From Buttiauxella noackiae ATCC 51607 (GTDB lineage Bacteria; Pseudomonadota; Gammaproteobacteria; Enterobacterales; Enterobacteriaceae), in contig NZ_LXEO01000017.1 of the NCBI RefSeq assembly GCF_001654865.1, positions 248,001-312,000 on the forward strand: a DNA stretch of 64,000 bases, read 5' to 3'. Shown here in pieces: positions 20,775 through 29,847 of the stretch (its first letter is position 1; the number at the start of each line of letters is the position of its first letter). Under the pieces are notes generated by a model. That model did no database searches and was not told the DNA's origin. It saw only the letters and a list, made by a program, of their open reading frames with translations. Both the position numbers and the translations under genes were made by a program.

Positions 20775-21614
20775 TTATCCTTTGACCGCGCCGGACATAA
20801 TCCCGCGGTTGAAATGTTTTTGCAGACCGAGATAAACGATGATGCTTGGCAACATCGCCAGAAGCGTAATGGCTATAAAGATGTTCGGGGTGATACTTTC
20901 ATCGGTGCGCAAGCTGCCGAGAATCACCGGAATAGTGTTCAGGCTGTCGTGGTTGACGACAATTAACGGCAGCAGGTACTGGTCCCAAATCATAATGAAG
21001 CCAAACGTGACGACCGTGCCAAGAGCAGGTTTCACCAACGGCAAGATGACGTGGAAGAAGATTTGCCATTCGTTTGCACCATCGATGCGCGCGGCCTCTT
21101 CCAGCTCTTTGGGGATGGCGGCCATAAATTCGCTCAGTACGAAGATGGAAAATGCCCAACCCACTACCGGCATGATCATCCCGAGATAGGTGTTATAGAG
21201 CGACGCATCAATCAGTGGCAGCTTCCAGTTGATTATCATGTACAGCGGAATAGCGATAACTTCTTCCGGCAACATCATGGTGGAGAGGATCACAAGGCTC
21301 ACCAGCGACACGCCGATGAACTTTTTCCGCGCCAGGGCGTAAGCGGCAAGCGCACTCACCGACACCTGCAAAATGGTGCCAACAAAAACGACAATCATCG
21401 AGTTAAGCAGATATTGCCATACGCCAATGTCGTTCCAGGCGAAGATAAAATTCTCCAACGAAAACTCATTAGGCCATGCCAGCAACTCGCCCGGTTTAAC
21501 GGGCGCTCCGCTGAATGCGGTAGCAACAATTCCCCAGAATGGCCCAACGAATACAATCAGCAACAAGCCATAAATCATCCAGCGGCCTGCGGTATCCCAA
21601 CGTTTACCTAACAT
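20775..21614 (-). CDS. CUT1-type ABC sugar importer, permease 2
   Basis: Inner-membrane permease of the MalG type with about six helices and the EAA loop (EEAARIDGANEWQIFFHVILPLVKPAL near residue 190), which contacts the ATPase. I chose ATG 21614 (MLGKRWDT) because AAGGAG lies 6 nt upstream; the longer reading would start at TTG 21638. It lies 10 bp after permease 1 and 10 bp before the ATPase gene. Confidence 0.92.
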   Translation of the reverse strand: MLGKRWDTAGRWMIYGLLLIVFVGPFWGIVATAFSGAPVKPGELLAWPNEFSLENFIFAWNDIGVWQYLLNSMIVVFVGTILQVSVSALAAYALARKKFIGVSLVSLVILSTMMLPEEVIAIPLYMIINWKLPLIDASLYNTYLGMIMPVVGWAFSIFVLSEFMAAIPKELEEAARIDGANEWQIFFHVILPLVKPALGTVVTFGFIMIWDQYLLPLIVVNHDSLNTIPVILGSLRTDESITPNIFIAITLLAMLPSIIVYLGLQKHFNRGIMSGAVKG

Positions 21615-21624
21615 CGGTGGCTCC

Positions 21625-22503
21625 TTAATAGCGGGCAATGCGCTTTTTCAACGTGAGATGACAAATCGTCAACAGCACGGTAAAGGCGAATAACAGGAAC
21701 GACACCGCCGAAGCATAGCCGTAGTCAAATTGCTCAAATCCGAGTTTATAGATATGGGTCATGATCATTTCAGTGGAGTTAGATGGCCCACCGCCAGTTG
21801 TGGCATACACTTCTGCAAAGACACGGAACCCGCGAATAAAGGAGAGCATCAACACCACTGAAATCGCCGGGATCATGCCTGGTAGCGTGACGTAACGCAG
21901 GCGGTTCCACCAGTTCGCGCCATCAACGTTTGAGGCGTCATAGAGATCACGGCTAATGCCCGCCAGGCCTGCGATAAAGATAACCATGTTATACGGCACC
22001 GCTTTCCAGATATGCAGCAACATGATGACCCACAGTGCCTGGTCTGAACTTGCGAGAAATCCCTGGTCGGCAATACCAAACCAGCTCAGGATATGGTTCA
22101 TTACGCCGTTCGGGGTTGGGTTAAACAGGATTCTCCACATTTCGGCGACTATAGCCGCACTGGTTACTGCGGGCAGGAAAATGGCGGTGCGGATAAAACG
22201 CAGATGACGAGCGGGCCCTTCAAGTAACATGGCCAGGAAAAATGCCAGTACCGCGCCAATCACCATCGTCACCACGACATAAAGGAAGGTATTGAATACC
22301 GCAGCATGGAGTTCAACATCGGCAAAAGCACGGGCAAAATTGGTCAATCCCACCCATTCGTCTGGTTGATTGAAGTTCACCTTGTAAAAACTCATCACCA
22401 GGCCTTGCAGCATGGGAATAAATTTAAACCAGGTGAAGATGACCAGTGCCGGAGCAAGAAATATCCACGGCACCAGATTCCGTTTCTGGCGGGAAGTTAA
22501 CAT
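21625..22503 (-). CDS. CUT1-type ABC sugar importer, permease 1
   Basis: MalF-like inner-membrane permease of about 292 residues with six predicted helices. The EAA-type loop reads YDASNVDGANWWNRLRYVTLPGM near residue 185. ATG 22503 is preferred over GTG 22515, though neither has a strong Shine-Dalgarno. It is second in the operon, separated from the binding-protein gene by a REP pair. Confidence 0.9.
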   Translation of the reverse strand: MLTSRQKRNLVPWIFLAPALVIFTWFKFIPMLQGLVMSFYKVNFNQPDEWVGLTNFARAFADVELHAAVFNTFLYVVVTMVIGAVLAFFLAMLLEGPARHLRFIRTAIFLPAVTSAAIVAEMWRILFNPTPNGVMNHILSWFGIADQGFLASSDQALWVIMLLHIWKAVPYNMVIFIAGLAGISRDLYDASNVDGANWWNRLRYVTLPGMIPAISVVLMLSFIRGFRVFAEVYATTGGGPSNSTEMIMTHIYKLGFEQFDYGYASAVSFLLFAFTVLLTICHLTLKKRIARY

Positions 22504-22539
22504 CGTTATTTTCACTCTATAAAGATTCAGGCTGTGGCT

Positions 22540-22617
22540 GAGTGTCAGGCGACGCTTCGCTTACCCGCCCTACATTTCGGAGCATGTAGGGTGGATAAAC
22601 GTAAGCACCGTTCACCA
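22540..22617. repeat. REP/BIME-like pair between binding-protein and permease genes
   Basis: Two inverted REP-type units, about 22540-22573 (GTCAGGCGACGCTTCGCTTA) and 22585-22617 (TGTAGGGTGGATAAACGTAA). As in araFGH, they follow the binding-protein gene of an ABC operon and may stabilise its mRNA for excess synthesis. Confidence 0.75.
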
Positions 22618-22633
22618 AATTCAAAAACCAAAC

Positions 22634-23926
22634 TTATTTCGCCAGCACCTGCTGTTTATCAAGCTCGGTATTGACCTTCTCATTGGTCACTTTCAGTTCG
22701 GCGGCGATATCACTATTACAATCAGCCAGAATACGGTTGAAACCATCAGCGGTTATCTGGCGAATTGGCGTCCAGTTAGGCACCTGCGGTACATAACGAC
22801 CATGTTCAGCGTAAAGTTTGGCGAAGGTCGCCCAACGCGCATCGTCATATACAGCCTGAATATCAACCTGTTTATTCACAGGTAAGCGCACCACCGGAAT
22901 GTGTTTCGTGCCTTTACCCATACCGATTTCTTGCCCTTCCTGGGAAATCATAAATTCGATGAACTTCCTTGCGGCTTCTTTATTCTTGCTGCTTTTCATC
23001 ATGAAGACAGTGGTGCCTTCGGCAAGCGTTGCGCTACTTTTCGGCCCTTCGAGGGTCACGACTTCAAACTTGTCTTTACCTGGGTCTTTATCAAACAGCG
23101 CAATGTGATACGGGCCGGTAAAGAACATGCCAGTCTGGCTTGAGCGGAAGGATGGAATAATGTCGGCGGTTGTCGCGTTAATAGCGCCTGGCTGAACAAC
23201 TTTTTCACAAAGCATCCCCCGCATAAATGCCAGGGTTTCAACGGCCGCAGGCTCATCAAGCGAGGCTTTGAATTTACCCTTGCCTGATTCGCGAATGAAA
23301 TCCCCCCCTGCCTGCCATAAAAATGCGCTCATAAACCAACTGGCGTAACCACGCGTAGTGGAACCCGGCAACAAAAAGCCGTAGGTGTCGTTTTTACCAT
23401 TGCCATCCGGATCTTGTGTGGTGAAGGCTTTAGCCAGCTTTGCCACATCGCCCCAGGTTTTGGGTTCAGGCATACCCAGTTTTTCGCGCCAGTCTTTACG
23501 GACAAACAGCGCAAAGGTTTGGGCAGAAGTAGGTACGCCATAGAATTTACCGTCGGTGTAGCGAGTACTTTCCCAGGCTGTAGGATAAATATTGTCACTA
23601 CCTGCAATGGATTTGGGGTCAATTTCATCGGCAATGCCGAGTTGGATGAACTGCCCAATAGCAACTGCATCATTGAAGATCAGATCAGGTAAAGCGTTAC
23701 CCGCAGCGGCACGTGCAAGGCGCTGTTCAAAGTCTGTCGTAGCATTAAAATATTCGATTTTAATGCCGGTTTTCTTCTCAAAGGTTTCAGCCTCTTGTTT
23801 GTAAATATTTTTAGAGTCATTGCTGGCACGAATCCAGACATTTAGTGTTTCAGCCGCGAATGTTTGCGAAGCACTAAAACCAAGGGCAGAAATCAGTAAT
23901 ACGGATTTTAATTTTGTGGAAAACAT
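22634..23926 (-). CDS. CUT1-type ABC sugar importer, periplasmic binding protein
   Basis: A 430-residue family 1 extracellular solute-binding protein. A signal peptide (MFSTKLKSVLLISALGFSASQTFA) precedes ETLNVWIRASNDSKNIYKQ. Typical features are FEKKTGIKIEYFNATTDFEQRLARAAAGNALPD-type ligand segments, GVPTSAQTFALFVRKDW and the C-terminal RQITADGFNRIL. It is the receptor of the importer encoded downstream. The ligand is inferred to be an oligouronide from the linked lyases. KdgR-like and CRP sites lie 130-170 bp upstream. Confidence 0.9.
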   Translation of the reverse strand: MFSTKLKSVLLISALGFSASQTFAAETLNVWIRASNDSKNIYKQEAETFEKKTGIKIEYFNATTDFEQRLARAAAGNALPDLIFNDAVAIGQFIQLGIADEIDPKSIAGSDNIYPTAWESTRYTDGKFYGVPTSAQTFALFVRKDWREKLGMPEPKTWGDVAKLAKAFTTQDPDGNGKNDTYGFLLPGSTTRGYASWFMSAFLWQAGGDFIRESGKGKFKASLDEPAAVETLAFMRGMLCEKVVQPGAINATTADIIPSFRSSQTGMFFTGPYHIALFDKDPGKDKFEVVTLEGPKSSATLAEGTTVFMMKSSKNKEAARKFIEFMISQEGQEIGMGKGTKHIPVVRLPVNKQVDIQAVYDDARWATFAKLYAEHGRYVPQVPNWTPIRQITADGFNRILADCNSDIAAELKVTNEKVNTELDKQQVLAK

Positions 23927-24054
23927 TTATATTCACGTCCTTATTTTAAGAGATTTGATTATTGAGAAAATGGAGTGAAGCAGGTTATTTCAGGAACGAA
24001 AAAAGGCTGCGGAGTAATTAAATAGAATGCATGAGGTAAAAACAACGGGGCAAA

Positions 24055-24073
24055 ACAGAAATAGCGTTTCATA
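24055..24073. promoter_or_regulatory. KdgR-like operator, ABC importer operon
   Basis: ACAGAAATAGCGTTTCATA fits AATRAAAYRNYRTTTYATT at 15 of 18 defined positions, with a symmetrical GAAA-N5-TTTC core. It lies ~130-147 bp upstream of the binding-protein gene. Confidence 0.6.
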
Positions 24074-24082
24074 ATCCAGAAA

Positions 24083-24098
24083 TGTGCTTCAAGTCACA
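24083..24098. promoter_or_regulatory. CRP site, ABC importer operon
   Basis: TGTGCTTCAAGTCACA has one mismatch to TGTGA-N6-TCACA. It sits 10 bp from the KdgR-like box, the same pairing as at 16586-16622. Confidence 0.68.
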
Positions 24099-24367
24099 CG
24101 AAAAAACAAGTCAAAAACACGCACTAAAAATATAACCATAAAATTCAATCAATTATACAAATCAAAAATGCAAACAACATTTGAAAAATATTTTAAAACC
24201 ATTGATTTACGTGATGCCAACCTCATTTTTTGAGGCTATTTACCCTTGAAAACGTTAATTTGATGTGAGTCACATAAAAATTAATCCTGCCTCTTACACT
24301 GCGCACTCGGCATCATAAATATTATTTCTACTCTTATATTTTACGAAATTAACAATACTTCTATAGG

Positions 24368-24494
24368 TATAGAATCTAAATTATTCGAGCTACAGGAAGG
24401 TGCAACGCAGTTAATCCTCAGAAGTTTACTCAGGTAAGTGACCTGGAGTGCGAGGAAAGCCAACACACATCCAACGTGAAATATGATGGTTATA
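24368..24494. repeat. ERIC (IRU) element
   Basis: A 127-bp imperfect palindrome bounded by TATA sequences. Its centre matches the enterobacterial repetitive intergenic consensus: AATCCTCAGAAGTTTACTCA followed by GGTAAGTGACCTGGAGTGCG, then AAAGCCAACACACAT and a GAAATATGATGG end. It sits between the promoter sites and the exported lyase start, so it may be transcribed in the 5' leader. Confidence 0.88.
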
Positions 24495-24564
24495 AATAAC
24501 CTGATATTTAATAAGCGATAGTCATTATCGCCCTGACATTATTCCATTAGTGGACGGAGAAAAT

Positions 24565-25803
24565 ATGCGCCCGATGAAACCCATTTTATTGTCTCGCCTG
24601 TCATTACTTTCGCTAGCGGTTGCCGGCGTATTAACGGCCTCGCCACTGTATGCAGCCGATGCACATCCCTTGCAAATTAAGCTTGATGATTTACGTTACA
24701 GCCAACAGCAAGTTGCGGCGAAAAATCCTGAGTTTCTTGGTGCATATGAAAAGCTCATTGCCGGTGCTGATAAAGCGCTGGGCAAACCACTCTACTCGGT
24801 TATGGATAAAACCCTTACTGCCGCAAGTGGTGACAAACATGATTACTACAGCTTCCCCCCATACTGGTGGCCCGATCCAAACAAAAAAGATGGCCTGCCT
24901 TATATCCGTAAAGACGGTCAAACCAACCCGGATGCCAACAGTGACGCCACGGACAAGAAGCGCCTGGTGAATATGAGTAATGATGTTTGGACATTGTCGC
25001 TGGCATGGCAATTTACCCAAAAGCCAGCCTATGCCGAAAAAGCGCGTGAACAGTTATTGAACTGGTTCGTTAATCCTGACACCCGCATGAATCCTAACCT
25101 GCAACATGCTCAGGCGATCCCGGGGATTAATGACGGACGTGGAATTGGCCTCATCGACAGCCGCGCATTGGTGGAAGTCATCGATGCCGTGGAGTTACTG
25201 CGCCCTGCTAACGTCATTAGTGATGATGACTATCAAAAAATTAAACAGTGGTATGGCGATTTCTACCACTGGATGACGACCAGTCAGAATGGTTTTGAAG
25301 AAGATAATTGGCACAACAATCACGGCACTTACTTTGATTTGCAGGCAGCCTCTTTTGCGCTATTTAGTGGCGATCTTGCTGCGGCCAAAAAGCGTCTACA
25401 AATCACCCAACTGCGTCGTATTCCCGCCCATTTCGATAAAGATGGCCGTCAGATGGCAGAAATTGAGCGTACCCGTCCGTGGCATTACAGCAATTTCCAT
25501 CTTGAGGCCTACAACAAACTCGGCCGCCTTGGTGAGATCGCACAGGTGGATGTCTGGAACTTCACCCTGGATAACCGCAGCCTGCGCAAAGGCTACGCGT
25601 ATGTCGCCAACTATGTTCACAGCAATGAGCCTTGGCCGTGGAAAGATATCGACAAAATGGATGATAAAAAAGCGCTAGTGAACATGGTCAGTGCGGCACG
25701 AGCATGGCCTGATGACAGCGCCTTTGCCGAAAAAGCACAATGGCTAATGGCAAAATATCCTGATGATATCTCTCATCTTATTACCCCATTAAAACAACAC
25801 TGA
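24565..25803 (+). CDS. Exported alginate-lyase-like (PF05426) polyuronate lyase
   Basis: A 412-residue PF05426 lyase with a Sec signal peptide (about MRPMKPILLSRLSLLSLAVA...ASPLYAA). It should start extracellular or periplasmic cleavage of a uronate polymer. Conserved stretches parallel the cytoplasmic paralogue: GDKHDYYSFPPYWWPDP, GLPYIRKDGQTNPD, WHNNHGTYFD near residue 250, and HYSNFHLEAY near 308. I chose ATG 24565 over GTG 24550 because CGGAGA lies upstream at the right distance. It is followed after 20 bp by the heparinase-type gene. The substrate is alginate or glucuronan by family, but not proven. Confidence 0.9.
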   Translation: MRPMKPILLSRLSLLSLAVAGVLTASPLYAADAHPLQIKLDDLRYSQQQVAAKNPEFLGAYEKLIAGADKALGKPLYSVMDKTLTAASGDKHDYYSFPPYWWPDPNKKDGLPYIRKDGQTNPDANSDATDKKRLVNMSNDVWTLSLAWQFTQKPAYAEKAREQLLNWFVNPDTRMNPNLQHAQAIPGINDGRGIGLIDSRALVEVIDAVELLRPANVISDDDYQKIKQWYGDFYHWMTTSQNGFEEDNWHNNHGTYFDLQAASFALFSGDLAAAKKRLQITQLRRIPAHFDKDGRQMAEIERTRPWHYSNFHLEAYNKLGRLGEIAQVDVWNFTLDNRSLRKGYAYVANYVHSNEPWPWKDIDKMDDKKALVNMVSAARAWPDDSAFAEKAQWLMAKYPDDISHLITPLKQH

Positions 25804-25823
25804 AAGAGCGTAAGGATCGAGCG

Positions 25824-27842
25824 ATGAAGCAGTTCACCACGCAACAACTTATTCTCCTTCGTCAACGTATAGCCCAACAGCCTGAAATAGTGGCGCAGTT
25901 GATTGCCGAAAATACCGTGGTGCTTAACAATCCGGTCAAAGTGCCGGAAACCGCGCGGGCAACCTGGAATCTCTACTATTTCTGCCCGGATCACGCAGTC
26001 AGACTAAAGTGGGATCGTCACGCCCCAACCTCCCATTGCTGCCCGGTTGATGGGCAGTCGTTTAATGGCGAACCCTACGACGGAGCCTGGTGGCGCGAGC
26101 TTAATGGGCTGAATGCTAAAGCCTGCCACCAGCTTGGCTTGCTGTGGCAACTCACGGGTGAACAAGGTTATCTGGATAAGGTCAGCGAGTTATTGATGCG
26201 CTACGCCGAGTATTATCCGGGCTACGAAATTCACGGCGGCATCCCTTACAACGGGCCCGGGAAAATGAATGCACAGACGCTGTGCGAAGCCAACTGTATG
26301 CTGGATTTCACCCTCGGCTATGATTGCATCGCTGAAGCTTTGTCCGCGCAGCAGCGTGAATACATTACTACCCGTTTATTACGCGAGGGTGCGCAATTTC
26401 TGATGGCCCATCGCACTGCGCAATTGCATAACCATGAGGTAAAAATCGGCTGTGCTATAGGGATTCTGGGCTTTGTTCTTGAAGATGAGGCCTTGCTGGA
26501 ATTTGCGGTAAATCAGCCTTACGGGCTGCGCTATCAACTTGAGCATGGTTTGTTTGAAGAAGGCTTGTGGTTTGAAGGCTCCATTCATTATCACTTCTAT
26601 GCACTACAAGGATTCCTGGCATTCGAAAAGCTGGCTATGGGTTCGCGCTGGAGCTTGCTTGATGAGCCCTTCTATAAAAAAATGCTCAGCTTCCCTCTTG
26701 CGCTGCTAATGCCTGATGGCACATTTCCACGTATCAATGATTGTATCTATGGCCAGGAAAAGCTCGATCATAGTCATCTGTATGAATTTGCCTGGTATTA
26801 CTACCAGGATGAGCTTTATGCCGCGGTGCTTAAGGCTATTGGCCAGCAAAACCCAGAGCCTCATTTTGATGCCTTTGTTTATGCCTCGCCGCTGCCAGAA
26901 GAACTGCCTGAACTGATTCCTGATACTCATCTACACGCCCCCCATTGCGGCCTGACTATCTGGCGCAACACACAAAAGAAACGTGCGTTACTGATAAAGC
27001 ACACACCATTCGGTGGTGAACACGACCACTATGACCGCCTGAATATTCTGCTTTTTAATGGTGGAAAAGAGATCCTCCCCGATCTGGGCACCACAGGTTA
27101 CGGCGCGCCAATGCATTATGCGTATTACAAAAATAGCGCTACCCACAATACGATAACGGTGAACCAGACCAACCAACCGCCTGCGATCCCTGTGGTGCAC
27201 CATTATCACGAAAGTGATGCATTTTGCTGGCTGGATACAGGAGTAGACTGGCGGCACGTCCCCCCGGAGCTCGACAGCCATACGCGTGTGCAGTGGGATA
27301 ACGAAGCCTGGCGCGATGTCCGTTTTCGCCGTCGTTTACTGTGGCTGGATAACGCCATTGTTGATATCAGCAACGTGCAAAACCCGCACAACCAACAAGT
27401 TGACTGGACGTTGCATCTGCAAGGAAAAGCGCTGGATAGCGAGGGAGAATGCGCGAAATTTAGCTCTCAGGGCCCACTGGTGATGATGAAAGATGCCCGT
27501 TGCGTACCGTTAACCAATAGCCAGCCACGTCACTTTGCCACCACTCATCATGGGCAAGCGTTGTGGCTTTACGGCCATGCTGAGTTATGGCAAGGAAATG
27601 CTCCGGATAACCCAGCGGTTCAAGATCTGAGCTATCTGGTTCTACGCAGCAAAGAGAAAACCTCTCAGTTCATTTGCGTCTGGGATTTTGACCATCAACA
27701 GCCGATAACCGATATGCAGGTTACACCGGGTTCTAACGGTGTGACAATCCAACTCAAACGTGGGGAAAAAACATTAGCAATTGATCTTTGTGAAGAATAT
27801 GCAGTGCTCCCGCAACTTAAAACCTCACATATTCCATTATAA
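25824..27842 (+). CDS. Heparinase II/III-type (PL15-like) oligouronide lyase
   Basis: A 672-residue two-domain protein without a signal peptide. The N-terminal alpha-toroid includes QLHNHEVKIGCAIGILGF near residue 200 and FEGSIHYHFYALQGF near 252. The C-terminal heparinase II/III beta-sandwich (PF07940) begins with FGGEHDHYDRLNILLF near 396 and SATHNTITVN near 440. This organisation resembles exo-type oligoalginate lyases (PL15, PL17) that release unsaturated monomer in the cytoplasm. It shares an operon with the exported lyase. Confidence 0.85.
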   Translation: MKQFTTQQLILLRQRIAQQPEIVAQLIAENTVVLNNPVKVPETARATWNLYYFCPDHAVRLKWDRHAPTSHCCPVDGQSFNGEPYDGAWWRELNGLNAKACHQLGLLWQLTGEQGYLDKVSELLMRYAEYYPGYEIHGGIPYNGPGKMNAQTLCEANCMLDFTLGYDCIAEALSAQQREYITTRLLREGAQFLMAHRTAQLHNHEVKIGCAIGILGFVLEDEALLEFAVNQPYGLRYQLEHGLFEEGLWFEGSIHYHFYALQGFLAFEKLAMGSRWSLLDEPFYKKMLSFPLALLMPDGTFPRINDCIYGQEKLDHSHLYEFAWYYYQDELYAAVLKAIGQQNPEPHFDAFVYASPLPEELPELIPDTHLHAPHCGLTIWRNTQKKRALLIKHTPFGGEHDHYDRLNILLFNGGKEILPDLGTTGYGAPMHYAYYKNSATHNTITVNQTNQPPAIPVVHHYHESDAFCWLDTGVDWRHVPPELDSHTRVQWDNEAWRDVRFRRRLLWLDNAIVDISNVQNPHNQQVDWTLHLQGKALDSEGECAKFSSQGPLVMMKDARCVPLTNSQPRHFATTHHGQALWLYGHAELWQGNAPDNPAVQDLSYLVLRSKEKTSQFICVWDFDHQQPITDMQVTPGSNGVTIQLKRGEKTLAIDLCEEYAVLPQLKTSHIPL

Positions 27843-27846
27843 ATCT

Positions 27847-27870
27847 TTGGGCGGATGCTTCTCCGCCCAA
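27847..27870 (+). terminator. Hairpin after the heparinase-type gene
   Basis: TTGGGCGGA / TCCGCCCAA with a 6-nt loop, 5 bp after the stop codon. No T-run follows, so it may be an mRNA-stabilising or weak terminator hairpin. Confidence 0.5.
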
Positions 27871-28041
27871 CTCAATTAATCACTTACTTTGCCAGGTCTT
27901 CGCAAACCTCGCCCATTAAATTGTTAATTATTTGTTATAAACAATTGTTTTTATTGAGTTTTAACAAATCCGATCTGCGTCTCAATGGTAACCCTTACAA
28001 TCTGTAATGCTTTATGCGATAGAATTTTAAAAGGGATTGTC

Positions 28042-29385
28042 ATGATTACTATTGAATTTATTGTCATTATTTTATGCCTTCTGGTCGGGACTCGCTTTGG
28101 CGGGATGGGGCTTGGTTTAATCAGTGGAATTGGGTTGTTTATCCTGACTTTCATTTTTGGCCTTGAGCCAGGAAAGCCGCCTGTTGATGTGATGCTCACC
28201 ATTCTTGCCGTAATCGGTTGTGCAGCTACATTGCAAACCGCGGGCGGCCTGAATGTCATGATGCAATTTGCTGAACGCCTGCTACGTAAACACCCGCAAC
28301 ACATCACACTACTTGCTCCTTTCACAACCTGGATGCTGACGTTTTTGTGCGGAACAGGGCATGTGGTCTACACCATGTTCCCGATAATCGCCGACATTGC
28401 GCTTAAAAAAGGGATTCGCCCGGAGCGCCCGATGGCGGTGGCATCGATTGCTTCACAGATGGCGATTACCGCGTCGCCAGTGTCAGTTGCTGTAGTTTCA
28501 CTCATCTCAATTCTGGCCGCTAACCATGGGATTGGCCATGCCTGGGGTATTCTCGATATTCTCTGCGTTTCCGTGCCCGCGTCGTTATTTGGCGTGTTAA
28601 TTGCTGCACTGTGGAGTTTACGTCGCGGTAAAGATTTGCAGGACGATAAAGAGTTTCAGGAGAAGCTCAAAGACCCAAAACAGCGTGAATTTATTTACGG
28701 CAGCAGCGAAACGCTGATGGACCAGGTGTTCCCAAAACAAGCCTACTGGTCAACATGGATTTTCTTTGCCGGGATCCTGGTTGTGGTCTTATTGGGCGCT
28801 ATTCCGACACTGCGTCCAGCGTTTGAAATTAAAGGTGCGCTAAAGCCACTATCAATGAATCTGGTTATCCAGATGATGATGTTGATTGCGGGTGCCGTAA
28901 TGTTGATAGTCTGCAAAGTAAATGCATCGGCTATCTCTAATGGTGCGGTATTTAAAGCCGGAATGGTGGCGATTTTCTCGGTATTTGGTGTCGCCTGGAT
29001 GAGTGATACTTTCTTTCAGGCACACCTTGAAGAGCTAAAAATGGCGCTGGAAGGGGTGGTGAAAAACCATCCGTGGACGTATGCCATCGTGCTGTTCTTG
29101 GTGTCTAAACTGGTCAATAGCCAGGCTGCTGCGTTAACCGCTGTGGCGCCGATGGGATTGATGCTGGGTGTTGAGCCGAAAATGCTGATTGCCTTCTTCC
29201 CGGCTTCTTACGGCTACTTTGTCCTGCCAACCTATCCCAGTGATCTGGCATGTATTGGCTTTGACCGTTCGGGTACGACAAAGATTGGTAAATTCATCAT
29301 CAACCATAGCTTCATTTTACCGGGGTTGATTGGCGTGAGCTGCGCCTGTGCGGCGAGTTACTTGCTAGTGATGACATTCTTCTGA
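28042..29385 (+). CDS. DcuA/DcuB-family anaerobic C4-dicarboxylate transporter
   Basis: A 447-residue polytopic carrier closely patterned on E. coli DcuB (446 aa): GGMGLGLISGIGLFILTFIFG, LEPGKPPVDVML, LCGTGHVVYTMFPII near residue 100, SQAAALTAVAP and PTYPSDLACIGFDRSGTTKIG near 405. Family members exchange fumarate, malate or aspartate for succinate. ATG 28042 has AAGGGA upstream and gives the family length; an earlier start at 27985 is not supported. It follows the lyase operon after ~200 bp and is probably separately transcribed. It looks like a paralogue rather than the dcuB locus itself. Confidence 0.88.
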   Translation: MITIEFIVIILCLLVGTRFGGMGLGLISGIGLFILTFIFGLEPGKPPVDVMLTILAVIGCAATLQTAGGLNVMMQFAERLLRKHPQHITLLAPFTTWMLTFLCGTGHVVYTMFPIIADIALKKGIRPERPMAVASIASQMAITASPVSVAVVSLISILAANHGIGHAWGILDILCVSVPASLFGVLIAALWSLRRGKDLQDDKEFQEKLKDPKQREFIYGSSETLMDQVFPKQAYWSTWIFFAGILVVVLLGAIPTLRPAFEIKGALKPLSMNLVIQMMMLIAGAVMLIVCKVNASAISNGAVFKAGMVAIFSVFGVAWMSDTFFQAHLEELKMALEGVVKNHPWTYAIVLFLVSKLVNSQAAALTAVAPMGLMLGVEPKMLIAFFPASYGYFVLPTYPSDLACIGFDRSGTTKIGKFIINHSFILPGLIGVSCACAASYLLVMTFF

Positions 29386-29389
29386 TGAC

Positions 29390-29415
29390 AAATCGCCCTT
29401 GAATAAGGGCGATTT
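29390..29415. terminator. Bidirectional terminator between dcuB-like gene and yecJ
   Basis: Perfect 11-bp stem AAATCGCCCTT / AAGGGCGATTT with a GAAT loop, between convergent genes. The A and T flanks let it act in both directions. Confidence 0.75.
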
Positions 29416-29425
29416 AAATGGGGAA

Positions 29426-29677
29426 TTAATGCGCTTCGTTCTGTGGCGTAAACTTCAACTCAATCAAGCTAATCGCTTTCTGAATAGCGCGGCGGGTCAC
29501 CGGATCTGCCGCTGCCGGATGAGTGGCGAAATCAATGGTCTTTAATTGATTAGCCATTTTTTCGCGCACTTCTACCGGTGCAATCACATCAATTACATCC
29601 AGAATTTGCTTAATCACCAGCTGGCATGCCACCACATCGGAAACCAGTTCCTGGTCGGCAGATAATTGTTCGGACAT
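29426..29677 (-). CDS. yecJ: DUF2766 protein YecJ
   Basis: A small 83-residue cytoplasmic protein of unknown function, nearly identical in pattern to E. coli YecJ ([58 protein letters not shown]). ATG 29677 lies behind CAGGAGAGAA and gives the E. coli length; an adjacent ATG at 29680 is possible. A longer reading from 29749 is not supported. It is a backbone gene that in E. coli lies next to ftnB. Confidence 0.93.
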   Translation of the reverse strand: MSEQLSADQELVSDVVACQLVIKQILDVIDVIAPVEVREKMANQLKTIDFATHPAAADPVTRRAIQKAISLIELKFTPQNEAH

Positions 29678-29847
29678 CATTTCTCTCCTGTTTCGCAATG
29701 GGCGACATAGTACATTTCTGCACGCTGAAACGGTATCGGTAATCGACATTCCATTACTTTATTCGCGAAGAGAATTTTGTGGCTTTTACAACACTATTTT
29801 TATGGCCAGACGATTAGAATGCTGCCAATAAACATAAGGGCAGAACA

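Larger units (their letters stand above)
23927..24564. other. Divergent intergenic region with operators and an ERIC element
   Basis: About 640 AT-rich bp between the ABC importer operon and the exported lyase. It contains a KdgR-like box (24055-24073), a CRP site (24083-24098), a short ATGTGA-G-TCACAT palindrome (24263-24275 region) and an ERIC element close to the lyase start. Confidence 0.7.

Noticed and set aside
24263-24275. ATGTGA-G-TCACAT palindrome as a CRP site
   Set aside because: The half-sites are separated by one base instead of six, so CRP would not recognise it in the normal way.
27890-27984. KdgR box upstream of the DcuB-like gene
   Set aside because: AT-rich sequence such as ATAAACAATTGTTTTTATT gives too many mismatches to the consensus.
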